From contig JABMLP010000021.1 in NCBI GenBank assembly GCA_013176395.1, positions 372,001 to 436,000 of the forward strand: DNA of 64,000 bases. The letters run 5' to 3'. The notes under the pieces are model-generated. The model worked only from the letters and a program-made list of their open reading frames with translations. It was not told the origin of the DNA and did no database searches. This document shows positions 11,954 through 23,573 of the stretch, in pieces. A program made the position numbers and the translations under genes. Position 1 is the stretch's first letter; each line of letters starts with the position of its first letter. The stretch is from Venturia oleaginea. Taxonomy: Eukaryota > Ascomycota > Dothideomycetes > Venturiales > Venturiaceae.

Positions 11954-14165
11954 GAAAACATCCTTCAATACTCGAAATGACATTTTTGGTCACGTGACGG
12001 CTTACTTGAGAGCAATGTGAGGCTTTTTCTTGAGCTTACCCATGGTGTCTTTTCGCTGACTGATAAACAAGAGGTCCATTTACCTTCCATTACTCAGAAG
12101 CTTAGGTTGTCTTCCGCCCCACGGACTATCTCCGGTTGAAAGCTGCTTGATGTAATTTACCTATCATCGCTCGCTAAGGGTAGTCCGCTTAACAGGATAA
12201 AAAATCAAAGTGCGAGCACTTTGAAATTTGACGTCGGGTGTGTCTTGCGCGCAAATGGAGCTTTTTCTGTCTGATTAGGCGGACGCAGGTAAACTACGAG
12301 ATGGGAGCTGAGACCTGGCGCTTTAAGCAACGGTTGGTAAATTGACGGGCCCCGACTCGTAGATGGTAAATTGACCGCAATTGCGACCCATGGTTGATCT
12401 GGGCTGTTGACTACAATTTCCGGGTAACTGGGGGATAAGATAGAAGACCCCTTTCTCCTAGGCATACGTAAGTCAGCGCAAACACAACCACGAGCAAGTT
12501 GTAATACAGCGACCGCAAACGAGATAACACGCGAGATTTGCGATGCTTTCGAGGATCAGGCACACCAGGCACTTACCTGCTCGCAGAAAGCCGTCCAGCA
12601 TGACTCCCGACGAGCAATCCGCCCTCACAAGCCTCCCGCTTTGAGCCGGATTGCTTTGTTTGCAACAGATGACAAAGCGACGCAAATGACGCTAGTAGAT
12701 AAATATCTTAACATCCAAATTTTCTCTTCAACATCCAAAACTTCTCCCCAATATCCAAAATTAGCCCCAAGAACTGCCCAGCATGACGGACACAACTGAC
12801 GAAATCGATATTGAACTCTTCTGGAGCCGGGAAGAGCACCAGCAATTCCAGTGTCTGATCAAAGTTTTGTCGTCACTCGACATTATTGAGCGCCATGGAA
12901 AGCAGACAAAACATTCGAAATAATTTACTATTCACAAAAAACGCCGAAGCCTTCGGGTAAAACCTTTTTTGCAGCGTCATTAATTGTCTGATACGCGACG
13001 AAGAAGTCATGGCCATGATTCCCAGGCAAGTGGTTCTAGTTCGATCTTTTCCTAGAACGGAAACAATTTGACTAACTCCTCGTGCAGGGGGACACAGCCT
13101 ACGTTGAGCACGGAAGGCGTGAAAACTCCGGAACGGCAGGCAGTCCCGTCTTTCAACCCTGACCTAGAATCACAAGGGAAAGTACCAAGCGATATTCCTT
13201 CCCATGATGTTCCATCTCTTCTGAATTCATGGAAGCCCAAAAGAAACCATCGGTCTTTTAGAGGCTTCCCAGGACGAGCTACTCGACCTCACCAGCACCC
13301 GCGTATTGTCCGAGAGGAACGTCGTCGACTTTCTTGCGTCCAGCGCGAAAGTTAGCGTTCAATCGCGTTCGGAGAATATGCTTGACTCTTACGTGACAAA
13401 GACCATAAATCCGCTGCTACATCATAACGTCGGCTTATTCACGAGCAAACTTTCAGCCCGAGTCAATAGGAGCATGGGCGACACGTTCATGAGCGACATA
13501 GGCCGAAAGAAGAATCAAGCGTTCAACCTTACCTTCGAAGGCATCCACAATCAAAACGGGCGAGGGTACCAACGAAAAGAGTCCCGACTGCCTTTGCAAC
13601 GCTAGTTACTTCCTCACTCAACGCGTACTCACTTCGCCGCCCCAAAACCCGAATCTTCAAAACGCGGTTGTCGCACAGCGTTCTGTTACCGTGAGATTAA
13701 TAACGATAGAATTCTAGCGGTCTCGTCGCCCAAGATTGCCAGAAAATCATCGATATCGATCCCGAGTTCCGCAATATGATTGAGTTTAAAGGTTTCGGGG
13801 AGCAAGTAGTAGGTAGGTCGGCGTGCTTACTATGTTTCGCTCGATTGAGCCTTCTTCTTTTCCCTACCCTGCTTATGTCCTCTCATAATGACATCTCTTG
13901 CTCTTCCTCCTCCTCTTCCCACTCAACAACACACATCATACAACAGCGATAGCACAAACAGCGCCATATAAAATAGTCAGTCGGTCCTTGGGTGTTCTTT
14001 AGATTTGAACGGACCCAATTGAGCGAGGAGCTTGCTACTCCGCTTCTAATCAGCAAACTTTAATTGAATTGAGTGAGGCTGGGGCTTCAGGGGTGGTTCA
14101 CCTCCTACGGACCCTGCGGTAGCTATAGAAGTCATTTCGAGTAGAGATTTATAAGTGATAGAGAT

Positions 14166-14198
<33 letters not shown>

Positions 14199-14440
14199 TG
14201 GAGAGAGGGAGGGAGGGAGGGAGGGAGGTAGGTAGAGCTATATAAATGGGAAGTTGAGGCTACTTATGCACGGTATCACGTGATTTTCATATGGCTCAAA
14301 GTAGTTGGTAGAATTCATCTGTTTAGAAATAACGCTAAAACCTTATCCATACAAACTAATCAACCCCTGTTGCCAAGAACGCTCAGCTTCAGAAATCGAC
14401 GGTAAGGAGTCACGTGTAAAGGCACTAAACAAACATCACC
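11954..14440. other. Gene-poor interval with coding-like remnants only
   Basis: I find no complete gene here. Two pieces look coding-like. One is a 46-residue frame from ATG 12783 to 12923. The other is an open stretch of about 120 codons at 13240-13605 (from LLEASQDELLDL to a basic C-terminus) that lacks a start. They lie in different frames and I could not join them convincingly. The stretch also contains a purine microsatellite. It may be the remains of a decayed gene or element; the family is not recognised. Confidence 0.35.
14166..14236. repeat. GATA / GA / GGGA microsatellite
   Basis: An almost pure purine tract on the plus strand: short GATA repeats, then about ten GA units, then GGGA units. 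It is simple-sequence DNA of the kind that is usually length-variable between strains. Confidence 0.85.
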
Positions 14441-15007
14441 ATGTCGACCTTACCCTCACCTATTAACAAATCGCAAGAGACATCGAAGGCTTAGCCCTCG
14501 GGAGTATTTACAACCTAGATCGACGAATACCTTAATTCCCGGCTGCCCATCAACGTGATAGCACAAGACCTTAGCAACACGATTGAAGCCCGGGATATTA
14601 TTATCTCGAATATCCGTTTCACAGACTTCATATTCATAGATAGCAAGCCCAAAGATGAAGTTCCACCGTTGGGAAGCCCGATCTACGAGAAACCAAGACG
14701 CACTTATCTCTCGACAAAAGAAACAGACCCAGCCACTAGAGAGTTCTCCCATACCTTACGTGTTCTAAACGATTACTGGGTACCGGTAATCAAATATAGA
14801 TCTATTCCTATTCGTACTTCCACTTTGGAGGTCCTAATACCCGACGGGGATAGTACACTTGATTACCAGGTAACGTCGGGGTGCTGGGAGAGAAATTGGG
14901 ATTCTCCGTGGTTCCCAAGCCAAACCAAGAGACTTCGGGAACAATTTTCACTTGGAAGTATATCTAATCGGCCATGTGGGGATACACAAAGCCACGGTTG
15001 TTACTAG
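14441..15007 (+). pseudogene. Unrecognised gene broken by two in-frame TAG codons
   Basis: From ATG 14441 (context CACCATGTC) one frame runs for 189 codons to the stop ending at 15007. It is interrupted only by TAG at 14492-14494 and TAG at 14516-14518; after these, about 160 codons are open. Both stops could come from CAG by one C-to-T change, the type caused by RIP. The readable product includes DLSNTIEARDIIISNIRF and LRVLNDYWVPVIKY. I do not recognise the family. An alternative is that the first part is untranslated and a downstream exon is joined from elsewhere. Confidence 0.35.
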
Positions 15008-15128
15008 CTGTTTAATAATACTAAGGTCGGAAATTGTTCGAGATATATCCCTCATGAAATATTGTATCAGCTGAAGAATGGCCAATCTTGTAGGGAGGGT
15101 ACCATTGATATAGTAATGGTATTGAACT

Positions 15129-15179
15129 GGGATTGATGGGATTAATGGGATTGATGGGTTGATGGGATTGATGGGATTG
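15129..15179. repeat. Short tandem repeat, 9-bp GGGATTGAT-type unit
   Basis: About five to six imperfect copies of a 9-bp unit (GGGATTGAT, GGGATTAAT) follow one another. It sits just after the pseudogene in the same gene-poor interval. Confidence 0.7.
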
Positions 15180-15366
15180 CAATTGGGATCATGGTACCAC
15201 AGCAGTATAATCCACCACGTGTAGAAGTATTCTATTAATCAATATGACTCGGACCTTCTCGTTTCTTCGCCTGTCACCAATCCAGTGCCGCCAAGACCAA
15301 ATTCAAGTCCACCTCATTAACGCAGCCTGATGAGATAGTATTCTCCCTCGGTAGCTATTTCGGATG

Positions 15367-16092
15367 TCAATGACTGACCTCTAAAACTCTGCCGTTATCT
15401 ACGTCTGCGACAAGGCCAACGCGAACTTTGATGCCCATGTAGCTGGGCATACCATTTTGGCCTGATACTGACGATCCTTTTGATGAGGAAGCCAACCCGC
15501 TGACGGATCGTAGGCATTTCCAGGAACACGTCGCCGGCGTGCATGGCAAACATCGATGTTTTAGGGTCTCTGTACCCGATGAATAAATATCAGTGCCGTT
15601 TCTCATGGCCTGGAATGCCGCAAGGGCTGCGATAAGACAGCAATTGGTGCTGTGCTACAGCGAATCCTCCACATCTGGCTGCAATCAAGCAGTGCTTAGT
15701 CTATCTCGTTGTATCCGCATATCTAGACTGGGCAGATAGCGTGATGTGCCAGTCAGCATAATCAGAAAGTTCCCCATCAAGGAGCATTGAATCGCTTGAT
15801 TCATATCTCTAGCTTGCATTGCCATATCTTTGGAATATTCTTGAGCCCTCAATTCACCTCGGCAATCCTCGACTATGGCGACAATTGTTCGAGGACGTGT
15901 TCCTGCGACAAAGGAGAGAATTGTTGAGAAGAGCCAGGGCAAGTCGAGGTTATCGGGATGGGTTCTCGGTAAGGAAAAGGCATCGTTTGCCGATGAAGGA
16001 TCTTGGTCGAATATTGACTCCGATGTGAATTGTGATTCAGCGATGTTCACCGGCCTTGGTGTTGTAATTGTACAGACAAAATGAACATACAT
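15367..16092 (-). other. Coding-like minus-strand fragments, no confident gene model
   Basis: Two minus-strand frames look partly coding. One runs from ATG 16092 to 15685 (about 135 codons) and includes LPWLFSTILSFVAGTRP. The other runs from 15606 to 15367 and starts at MRNGTDIYSSGTETLKHR. They could be exons of one small gene, because GTATGT-like donors occur near 16095. I could not find a join that keeps one frame throughout. No family is recognised. Confidence 0.25.
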
Positions 16093-16280
16093 ACCAACTC
16101 CCAGTTTCTTCACTGCACGATCCCGAACTTTCTAAACATTAAGATTTGATCCCCGATCTCAATTCCAGTTTGAAACTTGATAAAAGTCTATTTCTAGACT
16201 GTATACACGTGATTCTACCTCGTCACCAAGACACGCCAACTTTCGCGATCTTCGTGAGCCGACCACCAACAACAAACACA

Positions 16281-17366
16281 ATGCTATCCTCGCGCTTTCT
16301 GTCGCGGAGTGAATCCAGCCAAGTCCCCCCTCAACATCAATACGAGCAACAACAAGGCCCTTCTGCCTCGTCGTCCTTTTTCGCCTCGATCCTCACATCC
16401 ACTACCAGCAAATACAACAATCTTCGTCGCCAGCTAATATCCTCGGAGGCCGACGGCGACACAGAAGACGATTCTCACATATCGCGGGTCTTACGCGCTT
16501 ACTACATCGAGAAAGAACAACGATTGCCAGAATGGCTACCGCCAGACCCGAAAGCCCCTGCAGCCGCTGCAGCCGCTGCACCTGTTCAATTCGTGAGCTC
16601 CAACAGAGTTCCTCAAGTACAACAGGGACAGCAACAGCCAGCAGCGGGAGGGAGATGGGGAAGAGGTGGTCTAAGTGATTTATGGGACTCGGGAAACAAG
16701 AATACGCAGCCACAAGAGGCCGAATCACTGAGGCAAGCAAGACCTGGCTTGCGAAATACCAACAGTGATCCGAATGCACTACAATCGGGAGGAGGAAGAT
16801 TTGCTCAGCAACTTCCGCAACAACAGAGACAGCATTTGGCACCAGAGACGCAGGCGAGGCCACTACCGAGTCAACGAGCAGAATCATATCAATCTCAGCA
16901 GGCTCCCCCAAGATTCGGCGCTGGAGATCCGAGTCCGCCGACAAGTTCAGGAGGTGGAATAACAGCACAGGAAAGGTTGAGGCAGAGATTATGGGGCGCG
17001 GGACGATCAAACAGTCCCACTAACTCCATGACATCTTCCGCTTCCTTGAATACACAACAGAGTGGAGGTCGGAATCCATACGCAGATCAGAGTTCAGGCG
17101 GAGGCAGGAATCCTTACGCTGAAGAAGCACAACCCGACCCAGGGAGATTTGATAGTGGAGGAGGAAGAGATAGATTTGGAGGCGATGGATCGAGTAGACC
17201 TTTCGTCTCGGCGAATGCTCCTTGGGCTAGTAATGGGGATGATTATGGTGGTGGTGGAGGGGGATATGATAGGCAGGCTTCTCCAGGACTCCCGAATGGA
17301 CCAAGATCAGGACGACAAGGCCAAGGCCAAGGATTGCCTAGTGGTCCGCGACCGAGACGTTTCTAG
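16281..17366 (+). CDS. Mso1-like Sec1-binding protein (exocytosis)
   Basis: The 361-residue protein has, at about residues 30-90, the Mso1 Sec1-binding region: SSFFASILTSTTSKYNNLRR, then SHISRVLRAYYIEKEQRLPEWLPP. In yeast, Mso1 binds the SM protein Sec1 and helps SNARE-driven fusion of secretory vesicles at the plasma membrane. The remainder is low-complexity Gln/Pro/Gly/Ser-rich sequence with RNPYA repeats and an Arg-rich end, probably disordered. The gene has no intron. The ATG at 16281 (ACACAATGCT) is the first methionine of the open frame. The long antisense frame at 16402-17010 is a shadow of the repetitive composition. The call rests on the N-terminal domain only. Confidence 0.8.
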   Translation: MLSSRFLSRSESSQVPPQHQYEQQQGPSASSSFFASILTSTTSKYNNLRRQLISSEADGDTEDDSHISRVLRAYYIEKEQRLPEWLPPDPKAPAAAAAAAPVQFVSSNRVPQVQQGQQQPAAGGRWGRGGLSDLWDSGNKNTQPQEAESLRQARPGLRNTNSDPNALQSGGGRFAQQLPQQQRQHLAPETQARPLPSQRAESYQSQQAPPRFGAGDPSPPTSSGGGITAQERLRQRLWGAGRSNSPTNSMTSSASLNTQQSGGRNPYADQSSGGGRNPYAEEAQPDPGRFDSGGGRDRFGGDGSSRPFVSANAPWASNGDDYGGGGGGYDRQASPGLPNGPRSGRQGQGQGLPSGPRPRRF

Positions 17367-18302
17367 GTTCCAGACTTTCTTGCGATTTGTTTGAGCGTTC
17401 AATTTTTTTGCAATTGGCATGCATGGCAGGGTAATGAGGGGGATTAGTTTGGGATAGCAGTTTGTTTGGCAGTTATTAAAGGTTCGAACGGAATGCTGTA
17501 AATACATATACCCATAAGATCTGTACATACATCGTCCAGTTTTCGAGTTTTATTCTTGCATCATACCACAAGGATCAGGAGTTGCCCGCTATTGGTCGTT
17601 CACAGGCGAAAGGTGAAGTAAAGGGCCCTTTTGTCAACTCGGTATGTCACTTGTCCGAGAATTCTTCCTTCAGAGTTTTCACTTGAGTTGACTTCCTTTC
17701 ATTTCCCTCTTAGAAATTCTATGCCACCAAAGGCTGATCAATTATTCTAGATCGAGCTAGGATCTTCGGGTTATCTTGTTCCGCAATATTCGTTCACCTC
17801 ACTTCAAATCTCCTCTCAGTCCTCTCTAGTACAACACCACCATTCTATCCAAGGACAACATCATCGCCAACCCAATTTGCAGATCGGATGAGGCTCTGAA
17901 TCAGAGCGGCTACTTCCCCGCAAAGAGACTTGTCATGCAGATGCCAATCCTCCAACCCCGCGTTTACTCTAAGCTGATTCGGAAAATCCGTGATGGGAAG
18001 GACGAGTGTCTAGTCACCGCCCCTCAATTCTTGGTCATTTGAGACCTTTGGTAGAGCTGCCCAACCCCATTCGTGACATAGGTCCACATCATTGACCGGG
18101 GAAAAATCAATTCTTGTTTGTCCAATTTACTTCTCGTTGGCCGACTCTCTCCCTCGCCGGCTCGTTGACCCGCCTCCATTGGCTCGCTTCTTGTGGGGCA
18201 GCTAATTCCTCCTTCGCTTCGCTTGCTCGTTCCGATGACGGAAGAGTCGTAGGCTGATCGTGCCGTCCCCTCTAGCTCACATCGAGAGGAGAAGATAAAG
18301 TC
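17367..18302. other. Intergenic region, no gene seen
   Basis: This is the 3' flank of the Mso1-like gene and the promoter of the carboxylesterase gene. The only frame of any length is on the minus strand (18335-18024); it has no family resemblance and looks like chance. I see no repeat or RNA gene. Confidence 0.5.
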
Positions 18303-18419
18303 ATGAGGAAGGGAGATGATGTCGCAAACGATCATCCAAGAAATACATATAATATCCTCGGCTTCCCCTCTTTGGTACCTGTCGGACGTAGGAACATCAT
18401 CTTTTCCCTGAGCTTCATC

Positions 18420-20310
18420 ATGTTTGCCCTTGCGTCTTGGTTATGGCTTTTTGCTGGTGCATGTACTGCTGGAGTTGTCAAATCAAGAGACGGGACTTCT
18501 TCAGAGCCGATTGCGGTGACGAAGAATGGAAGTTATGTTGGTGTTCATGATGGTGTTCATAAACAGGATTATTTTTTGGGGGTCCCTTATGCGTTGCCGC
18601 CCACGGGAGAGGGGAGATTTCGGATCCCGCAGAGCTTGAATGGGACGTGGACGGGGACGAGGGATGCGAAGAGTTATTCTATGGAGTGTGTTGGGTATGG
18701 GGTATGCAATTCTCCCTCTCGATCTTAAGATAGACCATGCATATGATGTGAGAATGCTGATCAAGTATCATAGAGCGACCAATGGCCCTACGAAGTCTCG
18801 GAAGATTGCCTCTACCTCAATGTCGTCCGACCATCCGGCTACGAAAACACCAAATTACCCGTCGCTTTCTGGATCCATGGTGGTGGGTATACGCAAGGTG
18901 GTGGTGTTGATCAACGCTATAATATGTCCTTTATCGTTCAAAATTCGGTAGCGATTGGAAAACCGATTATCGGCGTTACTATCAATTATCGACTTAGTGC
19001 TTGGGGGTTTCTGTATTCGAGGGAGATGCAGGGGAGTGGTGATACGAATTTGGGATTGAGGGACCAGAGGTTGGCTTTGCACTATTTGCAAGAGAATATT
19101 GGGGGATTTGGTGGTACATTTTCCTTATCTCCCCAAACTTGAGGGGTAATTAATTGCTGATGATGTTCAGGTGATCCGGAGAAAGTCACCATCTTTGGAG
19201 AATCAGCTGGTGGTTCAAGTGTTGGATTTCACTTGACCGCTTACAACGGACGTGACGACAAACTCTTCCGTGCTGCTGCTATGGAAAGTGGAAACCCAGT
19301 CTATTACGGAGCGCTGGAAACGGGATCATGGTATCAACCATTATACAATGCCATCTCAGCCCAAGCTGGCTGCAACACCACCCTAAACTCACTAGAATGT
19401 CTCCGTTCAGTGCGATACGAGACACTAAACGGCATTATCAACGGAACAACCAGAGCCTCCAACGGTGCATCTCTAACAGCATTCGGCCCCACCGTGGACG
19501 GAGATTTCATCGCTCGATACACCTCCCTCCAACTAGACTCAGGCAATTTCGTAAAAGTCCCCATAATCTCAGGAGGTACCCAACACATCCCCCCTGCCTT
19601 CCCAACCCCAATCCTAACAACCAACAGCAAACTCAGACGAAGGCACAGCATTCTCCCCGCAAGGCATAAACACAACAACCGACTTCTCAAACCGCCTCCT
19701 AGCAGCCAACATCCCCCCCTCCCTAATAACCCAACTCCTACAAGCCTACCCAGACGATCCAAGCGTAAACGTCATCGCCTCCCTCGGTCCCAACCGCCCC
19801 GGTCCCCCCTACGGAACCCAGTTCCGCCGCTCAGCCTCCTACTACGGCGACTCCCTCTTCATAGCCCCCCGCCGCCTAACATGCCAAACATGGGCCACCC
19901 ACAAAATCCCAGCCTATTGCTACCGCTTCAACGCCCTAACCTCAAACGTCAACCCAGTCACCGCCGTCACCCATTTCCAGGAAGTCGCCTTTGTGTTTTT
20001 CAATACAAAAGGGGTGGGGTATGCGCCGCTGAATGGGAATCCGTTTGAGGGGATGGGCGAGAAGACGGTGGGATTGGCTAGGTTTATGTCTTCGTCTTGG
20101 GTTGGGTTTGTGAGTGATTTGGATCCGAATTCTTGGAGGAGCGGGGTGGGGTGGAATGGGAGTGAGGCCGAGTGGCCGATGTATGATGTTGGTAATCCCA
20201 TGGATATTGTGTTGGATGCGAATGTGAGTAGTTATGCGGAACCGGATACCTACCGGCTGGAAGGGATGAAGTTGATCAACGATAATAATTTTGGCGTGTA
20301 TAGAAGGTAG
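18420..20310 (+). CDS. Secreted type B carboxylesterase / lipase
   Basis: This is an alpha/beta-hydrolase of the carboxylesterase type B family, acting on ester substrates outside the cell. From ATG 18420 the N-terminus is a clean signal peptide (MFALASWLWLFAGACTA). An in-frame ATG at 18303 would add 39 residues and is less likely. Exons end at 18701, 19113, 19575 and 20310 and the later ones start at 18774, 19171 and 19637, giving 566 residues; introns are 72, 57 and 61 nt. The catalytic set is visible: the oxyanion strand WIHGGGYTQGG, nucleophile Ser in GESAGGS, acid Glu in GDEGTAF (formed across the last intron), and His in THFQEVAF. Several N-glycosylation sites fit secretion. The natural substrate is unknown. 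Confidence 0.9.
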
Positions 20311-20572
20311 TCAGTGGAGGCGATGAATTACAATGGAAAGGACAGAAAATTTCCACACGTAAAAGGCGTCGCCGATTCGTTACTTTCTCCTTGTCAGTTC
20401 GAAAATCATACCAAGTATCTCATAACAAGACATTTCCCATGCCATCATCCAACATCATCTAACATCATCCAACAAATCCTACCATAAACGCCCCTCCTCA
20501 TTCCAAGCAGCCAGGAAAAATGAGTACACTGAAAGAAAAAGAACTACTTTCATCGCAACATTTCAAACATAA

Positions 20573-23361
20573 TCAGACCCCACCACCATGTTTCTTTACT
20601 TCGCCCTTCTCCAGGGCATAATAAAGGTCCCTCCGCAAAAGATCACGCAGTTCTGGAGAGATAACCTTTTCTTTGACCACCTCTCCAGTAGCAGGCGCAT
20701 CGCCAACACTCTTCCTTTTCCCCTTATCAGCCGTGGTCGGTCTCGCAACAACAGCATCAGTAACACTCGTACTATCCTCAGTAGGATCAGATTTCGACCC
20801 TTTTCTTTCAAGGAGTGCCGGCGTCGCCCGCGATCCGATTGATCCTGTCCGCGCATGAGTGGCACCAGGCTTGGTGATACTTTCCGCACTCGTTTTACCG
20901 GCTTCCGAGGTAGCCAGGTCCTGTCTGCGTTGCCTGACGTTGGAAGGGACAGGAAAATGATTCTTACGGTCGACAGCTTCGACTGTGCGCTGGAAACGGT
21001 TGTACAGAGCTTCCGCTCGGATGAAAGTGGATGGGAGATCGATTGTGTTGGAGAGTTCATTGACTGTGGCGATTGTCAGCTTTGAACTTAACCTGCTGGG
21101 AGAGACGAGATTAACTTACTATACTTAAGTACCTCGTCAAAGTGCTGAAGATGTTCCATAATGACATCCCGATGCTTCTCCAGTATCGCGAGGGCAAAGA
21201 AGAGGTGGAAGTTTGAGGTCAGGTAGTCGGTCCACAGCACCTCCCATAGTCGTAATGTATCCATCCATGGAAACTCGCGCTTATACCAGACCAAGAGCAT
21301 CCGGAAGAAAAAGAAGAAATTCGTTGAGTCAGCCTTCTGCAAATGAAGATACAGCTTCGGATCCAGCAACTGAACCAGATGATCAAGCGTCAAAAGCTGT
21401 GTCCTCATACCAGACTGATCTCGCAGAAAGTTTCGTTCCATGCGATTCATAAATTCGACGAAGCCCCAAAAGGCGACAGCATCGTCCTGCATGACTGCGT
21501 AAATGGGAGCAAGAAGATCCGACATGCCTTGGACGTAGCCGAGTTCCTTGTTATACTCGTTATAGGTGAGGAGCATATCTTTCATCTGCTCCATGTGGAC
21601 ATTGGTACCTTGCTCGGCAAAAGGAGAATCAGGGTCAGGGTGTGGAATATCTTCCCCAGCGAAGAGTGGGATATGACGATCTGTTCTATGCACGTCTTTT
21701 TCTATTGCAAGGACCCCATAAGATGGGCGTAGGTCAGCCTTGTATTCTTGATCATTGAGGACAGGGGGGTCACAAACCTATGCGGTTCTTCTGTTCGCGC
21801 CACCATTCGGTGTCTTCGAGGGAAGCACTGCCATCAACCATCCGCTCCCACCACGCGCCTTTGAGGCGAATGTACTCGTCCCGCTTGCTGTTCATAATAG
21901 CGTGTCGTTCATCTCGCGAGCTCGTCCAGGGGTAAACTCCAAGAATGAAGAGCCATGCCTCTTTCCTGACACCGTCTTCTGGATTCAATCCACCATGAAA
22001 TATGCGCTCTTTGACCTCTTCAGGAGTAATATGCAGTCTTCCATTGCGCTCGTTGAAGAACCCGTTCCACTCCTTCAAATCGACTTGTTTCCGACGCTCA
22101 GCAAGTGACATGCTGTCAACATTCATATCTAATATCTCAAACTCGCCTACACCTGTATCTTCTAACTCGAGAACGTCTCTTGCTGTCCAAATCCGCTGGT
22201 TCCGTTCTCTTTCACTTTGGTCTGCAATCTGCATGGCCCATCGTGCCAGATATATCCTAGCACTATCAAACTCATCCTGAATCGTTTGTACTTCGGGATT
22301 GTGTAGCAAGCGCCTCACTTGTGGAGGCAAGTTCTTGTTACTCGCGACCGATTCAGCCGTCCGTCTGGTGAAAGTAGTAACTTGGCTCAGCTTCTCAAGA
22401 ACATTCCACCTCGTCTCTTTGAAGAACTTGGTGACAGGATCCATACCCCCATCTCGTTGTGTCGAAGATGCTGCTCCACCGGCTCCTCCAATTGTCGCAC
22501 CAGAAATGGAACCCTTTCTCTTATTCTTGTCCACGCCATCGACACTGCTGAACCCCTTCTTATCCTCTGCTGACGGTTCCAAGAGGTAAATATTCGGTTC
22601 CGCTCCAGCTCTTTCCACGCGCACATATCTCTTGAGCCACCTCAGCACCTCATCACCGCCCCAAAACATGCCTCCCCCATCTTTGAAGGGATCAAAGCTC
22701 TCCCTGGCCAATTTCTTGCGTTGCAATATCGTCGACTGACATTCATTATCGTGAAAGAAGAGAGCAGGAAACGAATCTCCAGCTCTCGTGTTGATGACCA
22801 GACTTCCAAACCACCAGCCAAGGTTTGGCGGTCGAACCAGCAAACTGTATATCTCGCTGACAGGTACCGAGAAAGCATATGCACCGTGTGTGATACCGCT
22901 TATATGTGTAGTAGCAGGCGGGGCAGGTACGAGATGTGTTTGCCTGGGAGGAGAGGAGGAATCTGAGAGATCAACCTTGAAGTATGTGTCGTATGCATCG
23001 CCGAGACCTGATTCGGGAACCCATGCTAGGAGGAAATCTGAGGAAGTGGTGGTGGGATTTGAGTGGGAAGATATGGGACGGTCGGAGGAGAGGTTTGCGG
23101 GGGCAGGTTTTTGTTGGATGAGGGCGATGAAGCCGGAGATGTTGTCTTTTGCCTGGGGAGTTGGATGGACGTAGACCTGGTGTATATATCAGTATTACCT
23201 GTATGTGGTGAGACATGAGTGCTTACCTTGCTCTTTGTATATAGCAGCTTCACGCCTCTGCCCGTCTTCACATGGCGGATGGTGTTGTAGTCGCCTTCCT
23301 CGTCGTCGCTCATGGCGTAGAAAGAATTTGTTGGTGAAGGGGGAGTGTTTGAATTGGCCAT
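20573..23361 (-). CDS. GYP7: TBC-domain Rab GTPase-activating protein Gyp7
   Basis: Gyp7 stimulates GTP hydrolysis by Ypt7/Rab7 and controls vacuole and late-endosome fusion. Exons are 23361-23227, 23176-21778, 21701-21120 and 21063-20573, giving 868 residues; introns are 50, 76 and 56 nt. The N-terminal half has the Gyp7-type region (LGWWFGSLVINT, FWGGDEVLRWLKRYVRVER). The TBC domain starts near GVRKEAWLFILGVYPW and has both catalytic fingers: Arg in IEKDVHR near residue 515, whose codons are created by splicing of intron 2, and Gln in YVQGMSDL near residue 566. TFIRAEALYNRFQ closes the domain. A disordered Lys/Ser/Thr-rich tail follows. The gene converges on the carboxylesterase gene with 262 bp between the stops. 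Confidence 0.93.
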
Positions 23362-23573
23362 GGTTTCTATACTTATGGTCGTCTGGCTATCAACGCTTCA
23401 AGTTCGTGGCGATGAAGTGGACTGAGGCACGAGGCTCAAGCAACGGCTACTGGGAAAGGTCCATACGTCAGCGGGGTTCTTAGTGGCGCAGTCATCAGGC
23501 AGACAGATTGAGATCAACGTCTATCACATTCTACGATAGTCGGGAGTGAACTTTCTCTACAAGCATCTCACCA

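Noticed and set aside
16402..17010. 202-codon minus-strand frame antisense to the Mso1-like gene
   Set aside because: It is a shadow of Gln/Pro/Gly-rich low-complexity coding sequence on the other strand; no family resemblance or proper start.
18303..18419. Upstream in-frame ATG of the carboxylesterase
   Set aside because: Starting at 18303 would bury the signal peptide behind 39 hydrophilic residues; ATG 18420 gives a normal secretion signal. It stays possible as an alternative start.
20596..21060. 154-codon minus-strand frame at the GYP7 3' end
   Set aside because: It overlaps the true last GYP7 exon in another frame; the correct frame (INELSNTIDLPSTFIRAEALY) follows from the intron at 21064-21119 and ends at 20573.
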